DNA of 32,268 nt, from positions 1-32,268 of the forward strand of contig CALWXA010000040.1 in assembly GCA_944385395.1 (NCBI GenBank), read 5' to 3'. Of this stretch, positions 6,932-14,720 are shown one piece after another. This stretch comes from an uncultured Oscillospiraceae bacterium (GTDB lineage Bacteria; Bacillota; Clostridia; Oscillospirales; Oscillospiraceae). The notes beneath the pieces are model-generated. The model was not told the origin of the DNA and searched no databases. It saw only the letters and a list, made by a program, of their open reading frames with translations. The translations under genes and the position numbers were made by a program. Each line of letters opens with the position of its first letter. Within the stretch, counting starts at the first letter, position 1.

Positions 6932-8707
6932 TTATTCTTCCACGGCGGTGACGGCGATGTGGAGCTCGTCCAGCTGAGCCTGGGTCACCTGGGAAGGTGC
7001 GTCCATCATCACGTCCTGGGCGTTCTTGTTCATGGGGAAGGGGATGATCTCACGGATGGAGGGCTCGCCGGCCAGCAGCATCACCATCCGGTCTACGCCG
7101 GGGGCGATACCTGCGTGAGGAGGTGCGCCGTAGGTGAAGGCGTTGTACATGGCGGGGAACTTCTTCTTTACGTCCTCCTCGCCCAGACGGACCATCTCAA
7201 AGGCCTTGATCATGATGTCCGGGTCATGGTTCCGGACGGCGCCGCTGGAGAGCTCCACGCCGTTGCACACCAGATCGTACTGGTCGGCGGTGATGTCCAG
7301 GGGATCGATGAGGCCCTGCTCGGCCTTCAGCAGGGTGTCCATGCCGCCGCTGGGCATGGAGAAGGGGTTGTGGCAGAACTCCAGCTGGCCGGACTCCTCT
7401 CCGATCTCATACATGGGGAAGTCCACGATCCAGCAGAACTCGTAGCGCTCGGTGTCCATATGCTCCGGGCAGGCGGCGCCCAGCTTGTTGCGCAGCACGC
7501 CGGCGGTCTTCTGGGCCACCAGCTTCTTGCCGGCGGTGACACCTACGAAGCAGCCCGGCTCCAGACCCAGCTGCTGTACCAGAGCGTCCTTGCAGCCGGA
7601 GAGGAACTTGGCAATGCCGCCGGCAAGCTGACCCTGCTCGTCCATCTTGAACCAGTAGGGCTTGCTGCCGGACTGTACTTCCACATCGGCGCACAGCTGG
7701 TCAATGGCTTTCCGGGCCAGCTTGCAGTTGCTGACCGCCACGGCCTTCACGGTCTGACCGGCGAAAGGCTCAAAGCCGCAGTCCTGTACCAGAGCGGAGA
7801 TATCCTGCACCGTCAGATCGATGCGCAGGTCCGGCTTGTCGGAGCCGTAGGTCTCCATGGCGTCGTTGAAGGAGATCCGCCGGAAGGGAGCGGAGGAGGC
7901 GATGTTGTACTTGCCATACTGGGCGAAGATGGGGGGCAGCACATCCTCCAGCACGGCGAACACGTCGTCCTGGGTAGCGAAAGCCATCTCCATATCCAGC
8001 TGATAGAATTCACCGGGAGACCGGTCGCCCCGGGCATCCTCGTCCCGGAAGCAGGGAGCGATCTGGAAATAGCGGTCGAAGCCGGAGGTCATCAGCAGCT
8101 GCTTGAACTGCTGAGGCGCCTGGGGCAGGGCATAGAATTTGCCGGGATGCTTCCGGGAGGGCACCAGATAGTCCCGGGCGCCTTCCGGGGAGGAGGCGGT
8201 GAGGATGGGGGTGGTGATCTCCAGGAATCCGTGGTCCGTCATGGCCTTGCGCAGGGCGGACACCACCTGGCAGCGCAGGACGATGTTCTGCTTTACCGCA
8301 GGGTTGCGCAGATCCAGATACCGGTATTTCAGCCGGGCGGACTCATCGGCCTCCCGGGAGCGGTTGATCTCAAAGGGCAGGCTGTTGTGACGGCAGCGGC
8401 CCAGCACTTCGATGGCGTGGGGCACCACCTCGATCTCACCGGTGGGCAGCTTGGGGTTCTTGCTGGACCGTTCCCGGACCACACCCTCCACGGAGATGGT
8501 GGACTCCTTGTTCAGCCCGGAAATGATCTCCATCATCTCCGGCGTTTCTACTACGATCTGGGTGGTGCCGTAGAAGTCACGCAGCACCACAAAGGCAAAA
8601 TTGCTGCCCACTTCCCGGACATTTTCCATCCAGCCTACCAGCTTTACCTGCTGCCCTGCGTCGCTCAGCCGCAGCTGACCGCAGGTATGGGTACGGGATT
8701 GCATCAT
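6932..8707 (-). CDS. aspS: Aspartyl-tRNA synthetase
   Basis: Class II synthetase of bacterial type, about 591 aa. It has an N-terminal OB-fold that binds the anticodon (about 1-105, with VKLVGWMENVREVGSNFAFV). Motif 2 reads FDRYFQIAPCFRDEDARGDR, and a GAD-type insertion follows. Motif 3 reads GIAPGVDRMVMLLAGEPSIR near the C-terminus. I chose the ATG at 8707: AAAAAAGGAG lies eight bases upstream, whereas the GTG at 8716 overlaps that site. It follows hisS by 77 bp of AT-rich DNA and precedes alaX by 4 bp. Whether it also charges tRNA-Asn cannot be told from this window. The T-box at the head of the operon appears to read tRNA-Asp. Confidence 0.97.
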   Translation of the reverse strand: MMQSRTHTCGQLRLSDAGQQVKLVGWMENVREVGSNFAFVVLRDFYGTTQIVVETPEMMEIISGLNKESTISVEGVVRERSSKNPKLPTGEIEVVPHAIEVLGRCRHNSLPFEINRSREADESARLKYRYLDLRNPAVKQNIVLRCQVVSALRKAMTDHGFLEITTPILTASSPEGARDYLVPSRKHPGKFYALPQAPQQFKQLLMTSGFDRYFQIAPCFRDEDARGDRSPGEFYQLDMEMAFATQDDVFAVLEDVLPPIFAQYGKYNIASSAPFRRISFNDAMETYGSDKPDLRIDLTVQDISALVQDCGFEPFAGQTVKAVAVSNCKLARKAIDQLCADVEVQSGSKPYWFKMDEQGQLAGGIAKFLSGCKDALVQQLGLEPGCFVGVTAGKKLVAQKTAGVLRNKLGAACPEHMDTERYEFCWIVDFPMYEIGEESGQLEFCHNPFSMPSGGMDTLLKAEQGLIDPLDITADQYDLVCNGVELSSGAVRNHDPDIMIKAFEMVRLGEEDVKKKFPAMYNAFTYGAPPHAGIAPGVDRMVMLLAGEPSIREIIPFPMNKNAQDVMMDAPSQVTQAQLDELHIAVTAVEE

Positions 8708-8784
8708 AATTCGCACTCCTTTTTTCTTCTGATTTGAAAACTATTCGTAATATTATATTCTGATTATACAAATTGGACTGATTT

Positions 8785-10143
8785 TCAGCCTTCCACGATG
8801 ACGGTACCGGCGCTGCGTGCATGGAGCCCCTGGGCGATGCGTGCCACCGTATCCTCACGGCTGAGGGTGGTCTGTTCGCCGGTGGCCATGTCCTTGCAGG
8901 TGACGGTGCCGGCGGCCAGCTCATCCTCGCCCAGGAAGATCACATAGGGGATGGACAGCTTGTCAGCGTAGCTCATCTTGGCCTTGAACTTTTTCTGCTC
9001 GGTGTAGAGCTGGGTGCGCATCCCCTCGCTCCGGAGGAAGGTGGCCACAGCGATGGCCCCGGAGAGATCCTCCGTCATGGGTAGCACCAGCACGTCGGCG
9101 GGAGCGGTGGGCAGCTGGGGATTCAGCATGCCCTGCTCGCCCAGCACATAGAACAGGCGGGTCAGGCCGATGGAGATACCCACGCCGGGGAGCTGGCGGT
9201 CGGTGTAGTACTCCGCCAGATTGTCATACCGGCCGCCGGAGCATACGGAGCCGATCTCCGGATGATCCAGCAGGGTGGTCTCATACACGGTGCCGGTGTA
9301 GTAATCCAGACCCCGGGCGATGGTGAGATCCACGGCGAAATGGTCCTCCGGCACGCCGAAGGCGGCCAGATATTTTACCACGGTCTCCAGCTCGGACAAA
9401 CCTGCGTCAAAGATCTCGTTGCGGCCCCGATAGGCTTCCAGGGCTGTCAGCACTTCCTGGTTGGTGCCCCGGATGGCGATGAACCGGAGGATCTCGTGGG
9501 CTTGGGCCTGGGTGAGCTGCAGCTCCTCGGTGAGGAGGGCACCCACCTTCTCAGCACCGATCTTGTCCAGCTTGTCCACGGTACGCATGATGTCGCCGGA
9601 CTGGGCGCTGAGACCCTGGAGGGCATAGAAGCCGTTGAGGATCTTGCGGTTGTTCACCCGGATCTGGAACCGGCGCAGGCCCAGAGCGGTGAAGGTCTGA
9701 TAGATGATGGAGGGGATCTCCGCCTCATTGACGATGTCCAGCTTGCCGTCGCCGATGATGTCGATGTCCGCCTGATAGAATTCCCGGAACCGGCCCCGCT
9801 GAGCCCGTTCGCCACGGTAGACCTTACCGATCTGATAGCGGCGGAAGGGGAAGGCCAGGTCGTTGTAGTGCAGAGCCACATACTTGGCCAGCGGTACAGT
9901 GAGGTCGAACCGGAGGCTCAGATCGGCGTCGCCCTTGGTGAAGCGGTAGATCTGCTTTTCCGTTTCGCCGCCGCCCTTGGCCAGCAGCACGTCGCTGGAC
10001 TCAATGACGGGGGTGTCCAGGGGGGTGAAGCCGTAGCGGGCGTAGGTGCTGCGGAGGATGGACATCATCCGCTCCATCTGCTGCTGGGGTGCCGGCAGCA
10101 ATTCCATAAAGCCCGACAGGGTGCGGGGTGTCATTTTTGCCAT
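8785..10143 (-). CDS. hisS: Histidyl-tRNA synthetase
   Basis: Class II dimeric synthetase charging tRNA-His, 452 aa. Motif 2 is YQIGKVYRGERAQRGRFREF followed by YQADIDIIG. The histidine-specific signature is ARGLDYYTGTVYET at about 270. A C-terminal anticodon-binding domain is present (VLVLPMTEDLSGAIAVATFL onward). The start MAKMTPRTLSGF is supported by AAAGGAG just upstream on the minus strand. It is the first gene after the leader at 10190-10421, whose tRNA contacts suggest aspartate rather than histidine, so HisRS supply would follow Asp-tRNA charging. Confidence 0.97.
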   Translation of the reverse strand: MAKMTPRTLSGFMELLPAPQQQMERMMSILRSTYARYGFTPLDTPVIESSDVLLAKGGGETEKQIYRFTKGDADLSLRFDLTVPLAKYVALHYNDLAFPFRRYQIGKVYRGERAQRGRFREFYQADIDIIGDGKLDIVNEAEIPSIIYQTFTALGLRRFQIRVNNRKILNGFYALQGLSAQSGDIMRTVDKLDKIGAEKVGALLTEELQLTQAQAHEILRFIAIRGTNQEVLTALEAYRGRNEIFDAGLSELETVVKYLAAFGVPEDHFAVDLTIARGLDYYTGTVYETTLLDHPEIGSVCSGGRYDNLAEYYTDRQLPGVGISIGLTRLFYVLGEQGMLNPQLPTAPADVLVLPMTEDLSGAIAVATFLRSEGMRTQLYTEQKKFKAKMSYADKLSIPYVIFLGEDELAAGTVTCKDMATGEQTTLSREDTVARIAQGLHARSAGTVIVEG

Positions 10144-10189
10144 GGAAGAACGCTCCTTTATAGAAAATAGTGTTGTTTCGAAAGGGACA

Positions 10190-10421
10190 GAAAAAACGCT
10201 CTCATCCCCGGAATTGGGACGAGAGCGTAACGCTTCGTGGTGCCACCCAAATTCAGCATCCCCGGAAGGGGAGCCCTTTTGTGCGCCTGTACGGCGGCGC
10301 AGCCGCGGCGGCTCGGAAGCTGTCTTCCCCCTGTCCTATGCAGCGCGCTTACAGCCGGCGGCGCGCCTCTCTGATGCACGGATGCAGGGCTACTCCTGCT
10401 TCGTCACAGCAGCCATGATCT
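10190..10421 (-). promoter_or_regulatory. T-box riboswitch of hisS-aspS, specifier reads GAC (Asp)
   Basis: The minus strand carries the T-box core GGGTGGCACCACG (about 10236-10248) and a terminator: ACGCTCTC and GAGAGCGT arms at 10196-10203 and 10221-10228, then T6. Stem I folds as GAAGC/GCTTC and CCCTG/CAGGG helices around an asymmetric loop. That loop has AGGAGTAG on the 5' strand and GGAAGACA on the 3' strand, which fits a specifier loop with GAC at 10322-10324. The acceptor-binding bases TGGC (10242-10245) match discriminator G, as in tRNA-Asp. tRNA-His has discriminator C and would need TGGG. Both contacts therefore point to tRNA-Asp. Confidence 0.88.
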
Positions 10422-10427
10422 TGTAGC

Positions 10428-10456
10428 ATTGTATAAAGTTTTGGAGAAAAAGTCAA
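10428..10456 (-). promoter_or_regulatory. Sigma-A promoter of hisS-aspS-alaX
   Basis: On the minus strand TTGACT (10451-10456) is followed after 17 bp by TACAAT (10428-10433). The -35 element overlaps the mgsA stop codon. Confidence 0.9.
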
Positions 10457-10869
10457 GCTGTGAAGGGCCGTGGCTTGGGGTTGACAATGCTGCGCCAGTC
10501 CAGATCGCCCCGGGCCAGGCCCAGCACCAGCATCTCGGCGGTGGCCAGATTGCTGGCATAGGGGATGTTGTTCTGGTCGCACAGGCGGAAGATGTAGCTG
10601 ATATCCTCGTTGATGGTTTTGGTATTGGGATCGTCAAAGCACAGCACCATGTCGATCTCATTATAGGCGATCCGGGCGCCGATCTGCTGTCCGCCGCCGT
10701 GGGAGAAGGACAGGAAACGGTGGACATTCAGGCCGGTGGCCTCGCTGATGAGCTGACCGGTGGTGGAGGTGGCGCACAGGGTATGCTGGGCCAGGATTCC
10801 GCAGTAGGCGGTGCAGAACTGGGTCATCAGCTCTTTTTTGTTGTCGTGGGCGACCAATGCAATATTCAT
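10453..10869 (-). CDS. mgsA: Methylglyoxal synthase-like protein, catalytic residues missing
   Basis: Small MGS-fold protein, 138 aa, the usual bacterial MgsA length. Phosphate-binding positions of the family are kept: H8, K12, T34, T36, T37 and S54. The family motif GGDQ, whose Asp is the catalytic base (Asp71 in E. coli), reads GGGQ here (G60, codon GGA on the minus strand). The second catalytic group, His98 within PHEPD/PHDPD, is also absent: the segment reads TINED and there is no histidine after residue 57. The C-terminal part (NLATAEMLVLGLARGDLDW) is well conserved, so this is not a decayed gene. It is probably not a normal methylglyoxal synthase. A metabolite-binding or sensor role, as MGS-like domains have in CarB, is an inference. 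It lies 34 bp after minD. AAAGGAG precedes the ATG. No terminator separates it from the hisS leader. Confidence 0.85.
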   Translation of the reverse strand: MNIALVAHDNKKELMTQFCTAYCGILAQHTLCATSTTGQLISEATGLNVHRFLSFSHGGGQQIGARIAYNEIDMVLCFDDPNTKTINEDISYIFRLCDQNNIPYASNLATAEMLVLGLARGDLDWRSIVNPKPRPFTA

Positions 10870-10903
10870 GGGAAAATTCTCCTTTCCGGCAGTAATATTT
10901 GAT

Positions 10904-11641
10904 TCAAATGCGCATCAAAGGTACTCTCTGACCGCACAGGCGCCGGGCAATATTTTCGTAGGCCCGGGCGGCATAGAAATTGAATTCACGCAGGGGCACG
11001 CCCCGGTTCAGGGCGGCGGGTACCTGGTTATCCTCAGGGATCACGCCGATAAGGGGCAGTCCTGCGGTATCGATGGCGTCGTCAATGGTGGTGTGGAGGG
11101 CCCGGAGCATTTTTTTGTCCACCCGTCCCACCGCCAGATGTACGGTGCCTTTGGGAAACCGGTTCAGCTCCATCACGGTGCGCTGGGCATCCCGCAGGGC
11201 GGAGTTGTCGGTGGTGGTCACCACCACCACCTGATCGGCGCAGAAGGTAGCCAGCCGGAACCCCAGTCCCAGTCCGGCGGGAGCGTCGATGAGACAGTAT
11301 TCGTAGCGGCTGCGGATCTCCTGGGCCAGATGCCGCATTTGGCTCTGGGTAACTTCCAGGGCCTCCGGTGTCTGGGGCGCCGTCAGCAGGTGCAGCTTCG
11401 GGTATTTCCCGTGGGCAACCGCTGCATCCTCCAGAGAACACCGGCCGGCGGCCACATCGCAGAAATCCATCACCGTTCGGTCGCTGAGACCCAGCGCCAG
11501 GTCCAGATTCCGCAGCGTGATGTCGCAGTCCACGCACAGGGTCTCACGGCCCATATGCGCCAGCGCCAGTCCTACATTGGCGGTAAAGGAGGTTTTCCCC
11601 GTTCCGCCTTTGCCGGACACCACTGCGATGATTTTACCCAT
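10904..11641 (-). CDS. minD: MinD-like ParA-family ATPase without C-terminal membrane helix
   Basis: Deviant-Walker ATPase of the MinD/ParA superfamily, 245 aa. It has Walker A GKGGTGKTSFT with the signature Lys11, switch I DCDITLRNLDLALGL and Walker B CLIDAPAGL. The segments IGVIPEDNQV and ALNRGVPL are MinD-like. Canonical MinD positions MinC at the membrane through an amphipathic helix after the AYxNIARRL segment. Here the protein stops at VPLMRI just after that segment, so the helix is missing. I saw no frameshift that would restore it. minC, minE and rodA, often neighbours in clostridia, are absent here. The start ATG at 11641 has CGAGGTG before it; an upstream TTG at 11659 is disfavoured. 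It lies between rsmG and the MGS-like gene. Confidence 0.85.
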   Translation of the reverse strand: MGKIIAVVSGKGGTGKTSFTANVGLALAHMGRETLCVDCDITLRNLDLALGLSDRTVMDFCDVAAGRCSLEDAAVAHGKYPKLHLLTAPQTPEALEVTQSQMRHLAQEIRSRYEYCLIDAPAGLGLGFRLATFCADQVVVVTTTDNSALRDAQRTVMELNRFPKGTVHLAVGRVDKKMLRALHTTIDDAIDTAGLPLIGVIPEDNQVPAALNRGVPLREFNFYAARAYENIARRLCGQRVPLMRI

Positions 11642-11689
11642 AATATCACCTCGTTTCAAGGGAAAGGTGAAGAATTTGTTAAAATTCGG

Positions 11690-12397
11690 TCAAAGAAGGG
11701 GGCTTTTTTTGATTTTTGCAAAAGCCCGGGGGAATTGGTGGGGGGTGGGACTGTTTTTACGGATCACCACCAGCCGATGCTGCACCTGGGTGCCGGGGAT
11801 GGTGTAGTCCCGGACGGCCTCCAGGCAGCCGCCCAGCTGGGCCATGGCGCTTTTGGCCTGCCGGATCTCCTCATCGGAATCCACGGACTTCATGGCCAGG
11901 AAAGCGCCGCCCACCCGCACCATAGGCAGGGCCAGCTCGCAAAGAACCGGCAGGGCCGCCACTGCCCGGGATACGGCATAGTCGAACCGCTCCCGATGCT
12001 CCCGGGCGTATTCCTCCGCCCGGGCCTGCACACAGCGGGCCTGGGGGAGAGGCAGCGTCTGGCAGCAGCTTTCCAGAAAGCGGATGCGCTTGCCCAGACT
12101 ATCCAGCAGGGTGAACCGTGCCTCCGGTACCAGGATCTGCAGCGGCATTCCCGGGAACCCGGCGCCGGTGCCTACATCCACCACCGTTTTCCCCTCCAGG
12201 GGAATCAGGGATGCCAGAGCGGCGCTGTCCAGCAGATGCAGCTGGGCCACGGCCTCCGGCTCCGTAATGGCGGTGAGATTCATCACCTGATTGGTCTCCA
12301 GCAGCAGCTTGGCAAAGTGGATCAGCTGGGGCGCTTTGTCCTCATCCAGTCCGTATTCCGCCAGCCCCTGCTGCAGCAGTTCCAGTGTACGTTCCAC
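11690..12397 (-). CDS. rsmG: 16S rRNA (guanine527-N7)-methyltransferase
   Basis: SAM-dependent methyltransferase that makes m7G527 in 16S rRNA, about 235 aa. The SAM-binding motif is VVDVGTGAGFPGMPL, followed by FTLLDSLGKRIRFLE and YAVSRAVAALPVL, all typical of RsmG/GidB. The likely start is GTG at 12397, preceded by TTGAGGAGAACAAC. The open frame runs upstream to 12451, but those 18 codons are poorly supported. In many Firmicutes rsmG sits beside parAB and mnmE-mnmG near the origin. Here serS separates it from parB, and mnmE is 15 kb away. It is probably in the parA-parB-serS-rsmG-minD-mgsA transcript. Confidence 0.95.
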   Translation of the reverse strand: MERTLELLQQGLAEYGLDEDKAPQLIHFAKLLLETNQVMNLTAITEPEAVAQLHLLDSAALASLIPLEGKTVVDVGTGAGFPGMPLQILVPEARFTLLDSLGKRIRFLESCCQTLPLPQARCVQARAEEYAREHRERFDYAVSRAVAALPVLCELALPMVRVGGAFLAMKSVDSDEEIRQAKSAMAQLGGCLEAVRDYTIPGTQVQHRLVVIRKNSPTPHQFPRAFAKIKKSPLL

Positions 12398-12479
12398 GTT
12401 GTTCTCCTCAATTTGCGGTGATAACGCCCTGTGTTTGAATACAAAGGGCAATAAACGATGCGAATATTACAAAACGCAA

Positions 12480-13784
12480 TCAGTGTTTGGGCACAATGCG
12501 CTGGCAACCGCCCATGTAGGGCTGCAGAGCTGCGGGGATCAGCACAGAGCCGTCGGCCTGGAGGTTGTTCTCCAGGAAGGCGATGAGCATACGGGGAGGT
12601 GCCACCACGGTGTTGTTCAGGGTGTGGGGCAGATACATCTTGCCGTCCTCGCCCTTGACCCGGATCTTCAGGCGGCGGGCCTGGGCATCGCCCAGGTTGG
12701 AGCAGGAGCAGACCTCGAAATACTTCTTCTGCCGGGGAGACCAGGCCTCGATGTCGCAGGACTTTACCTTCAGATCCGCCAGGTCGCCGGAGCAGCATTC
12801 CAGCTGCCGCACGGGAATGTCCAGAGAGCGGAACAGCTCTACGCTGTAGCGCCACATCTTTTCATACCAGTCCATGGACTCCTGAGGCTTACAGACCACG
12901 ATCATCTCCTGCTTCTCGAACTGATGGATGCGGTACACGCCACGCTCCTCGATGCCGTGGGCGCCCTTCTCCTTCCGGAAGCAGGGGGAGTAGGAGGTGA
13001 GGGTCTGGGGCAGCTTGTCCTCCGGCAGGATCTGATCGATGAACTTGCCGATCATGGAATGCTCGGAGGTGCCGATGAGGTAGAGATCCTCGCCCTCGAT
13101 CTTATACATCATGGCGTCCATCTCCGCAAAGCTCATGACGCCGGTGACCACGTTGCCACGGATCATGAAGGGGGGGATGCAGTAGGTGAAGCCCTTGCCG
13201 ATCATGAAATCCCGGGCATAGGCGGTGACGGCGGAGTGAAGCCGTGCGATGTCGCCCATGAGGTAATAGAAACCGTTACCGGACACCCGGCCGGCGGCGT
13301 CCATGTCGATGCCGTCAAAGCGCTCCATAATATCGGTGTGATAGGGGATCTCGAAATCCGGCACCACGGGCTCGCCGAACCGCTGCAGCTCTACGTTGCA
13401 GCTGTCATCGGGACCGATAGGCACGGAGGGATCGATCATCTGAGGAATGCTCATCATGATCTGGGTGAGCTGCTGGGAGAGCTTGTCCTCCGTCTCTTCC
13501 AGCTGAGCCAGGCGTGCGGCGTTGGCCTTTACCTGCGCCTTTACCTCTTCAGCCTCAGCCAGTTTGGAGGGATCCTTCTTGGCCTGGCCCATCAGCATGC
13601 CCACCTTCTTGGACAGGGCGTTGCGGCTGGCCCGCAGCTCATTGGCCTCGGACTCAGCGGCACGCTTGGCGCTGTCCAGAGCGATGGCTTCGTCTACCAT
13701 GGGCAGCTTGGCGGTCTGGAACTTCTTGCGGAGGTTTTCCTTAACGGCCTCGGGGTTTTCCCGGACAAAACGAATATCCAACAT
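12480..13784 (-). CDS. serS: Seryl-tRNA synthetase
   Basis: Class II synthetase, 434 aa, charging tRNA-Ser (and tRNA-Sec if present). The N-terminal coiled-coil arm (about 30-105) binds the long variable arm of the tRNA. Motif 2 is CFRKEKGAHGIEERGVYRIH with HQFEK after it. Motif 3 lies near the C-terminus around NNTVVAPPRMLIAFLENN. It starts MLDIRFVRENPEAV with AAAAGGAG upstream. No T-box is visible: the 55 bp between it and parB hold a parS site. The position between parB and rsmG ties it to the origin-proximal segregation cluster. Confidence 0.97.
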   Translation of the reverse strand: MLDIRFVRENPEAVKENLRKKFQTAKLPMVDEAIALDSAKRAAESEANELRASRNALSKKVGMLMGQAKKDPSKLAEAEEVKAQVKANAARLAQLEETEDKLSQQLTQIMMSIPQMIDPSVPIGPDDSCNVELQRFGEPVVPDFEIPYHTDIMERFDGIDMDAAGRVSGNGFYYLMGDIARLHSAVTAYARDFMIGKGFTYCIPPFMIRGNVVTGVMSFAEMDAMMYKIEGEDLYLIGTSEHSMIGKFIDQILPEDKLPQTLTSYSPCFRKEKGAHGIEERGVYRIHQFEKQEMIVVCKPQESMDWYEKMWRYSVELFRSLDIPVRQLECCSGDLADLKVKSCDIEAWSPRQKKYFEVCSCSNLGDAQARRLKIRVKGEDGKMYLPHTLNNTVVAPPRMLIAFLENNLQADGSVLIPAALQPYMGGCQRIVPKH

Positions 13785-13820
13785 GGGTGATTTCTCCTTT
13801 TATTCTCTCACAGTAATGTG

Positions 13821-13836
13821 TGTTTCACGTGAAACA
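13821..13836. promoter_or_regulatory. parS centromere site 1
   Basis: Perfect 16-bp palindrome TGTTTCACGTGAAACA, identical to the Firmicutes parS consensus, between serS and parB. ParB should nucleate here. Confidence 0.95.
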
Positions 13837-13839
13837 GTG

Positions 13840-14706
13840 TTATTTCAGCCGCAGCTGCTGCAGGGCTTCCAGCAGGTTGTTCAGATCGTCCACGCCGTAG
13901 TATTCCAGCTCCAGACGGCCTTTTTTCCGCCCCGTAATGATGCGGCAGCCCCGGCCCAGCTTGCTGCCCAGTTCCCGGGCGGCTTCTTCGGCATAGTTGA
14001 CGGTGATGCCGGAGGGGGGAGGGGTTTCCTTCTTCTCTGCCAGCAGCTTTTTGGCCAGCAGCTCCGTCTGCCGGACGGAAAGGTCGCTTTTCACCACGGT
14101 CTCCGCCGCTTTTTCCTGCAGCGCCTCCGGCAGAGGCAGCAGTGCCCGGGCGTGACCGCCGGAAAGACGACCGTCCTCCACCATGGCACGGACAGCGGGT
14201 GTCAGCTTCAAAAGCCGCAGGGCGTTGGCCACGGCGCTGCGGGACTTGCCCACCCGGCCGGCGGCCTCCTCCTGGGTCATGTGGTAGTTCTGGATCAGGG
14301 TCTGATAACCCTCGGCTTCCTCCATGGGATTCAGGTCTTCCCGCTGGAGGTTCTCGATCATGGCCAGTTCCATGGCCTTGCGGTCGTCGGCTTCGATGAC
14401 GATGGCAGGCACCTGGGTGAGGCCTGCCATTCGGGCGGCCCGCCAACGGCGCTCGCCGGCGATGATCTGATAGTAGCCGGACTGGAGCTTGCGTACCGTC
14501 AGAGGCTGAATGATGCCGTGCTCCCGGATGGAGTCGGCCAGATCCGCCAAAGCGTCGGGATCAAAGAGTTTTCTGGGCTGGGAAGCGCAGCTCTCCACCT
14601 GGGAAATGGGGAGGTAGAGGGAGCTTTTCTCCTCCTGCTGCTCCATGACATCGTCGCCCAGCAGGGCGGCAAGGCCTTTTCCGAGGCCCTTTGCGTTGCC
14701 GGCCAT
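13840..14706 (-). CDS. parB: Chromosome partitioning protein ParB (Spo0J)
   Basis: CTP-dependent DNA clamp that loads at parS and spreads along DNA for segregation and SMC loading, 288 aa. The N-terminus KGLGKGLAALLG contacts ParA. CTP/arginine-patch motifs are GERRWRAAR (84-92) and ENLQRE (118-123). The parS-reading helix-turn-helix spans about 144-166 (EEAAGRVGKSRSAVANALRL). A C-terminal dimerisation segment follows. The ATG at 14706 is preceded by TTGAAAGGAG; that TTG (14724) is an alternative start, but it overlaps the ribosome binding site. It lies 14 bp after parA and is followed by a perfect parS site at 13821-13836. Confidence 0.96.
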   Translation of the reverse strand: MAGNAKGLGKGLAALLGDDVMEQQEEKSSLYLPISQVESCASQPRKLFDPDALADLADSIREHGIIQPLTVRKLQSGYYQIIAGERRWRAARMAGLTQVPAIVIEADDRKAMELAMIENLQREDLNPMEEAEGYQTLIQNYHMTQEEAAGRVGKSRSAVANALRLLKLTPAVRAMVEDGRLSGGHARALLPLPEALQEKAAETVVKSDLSVRQTELLAKKLLAEKKETPPPSGITVNYAEEAARELGSKLGRGCRIITGRKKGRLELEYYGVDDLNNLLEALQQLRLK

Positions 14707-14720
14707 AGGCGTCGCTCCTT

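Noticed and set aside
6926-8737. Open frame of 603 codons antisense to aspS
   Set aside because: The same codon-bias shadow effect in GC-rich DNA; no recognisable motif.
10190-10452. Histidine-specific T-box
   Set aside because: Expected from the first gene, but the specifier GAC and the TGGC contact both fit aspartate better.
10870-10903. A lost MinD C-terminal helix restored by frameshift
   Set aside because: The bases after the minD stop encode no basic amphipathic helix in any frame; they hold the mgsA ribosome binding site.
11642-11659. Extended N-termini for minD, parB, maf, rsmG, mnmE, gpr and the noc-like gene
   Set aside because: For minD, parB, maf, rsmG and mnmE the longer reading swallows the ribosome binding site used by an internal start, or has none of its own, and adds non-conserved residues. 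The gpr and noc-like cases are judged the same way with less certainty.
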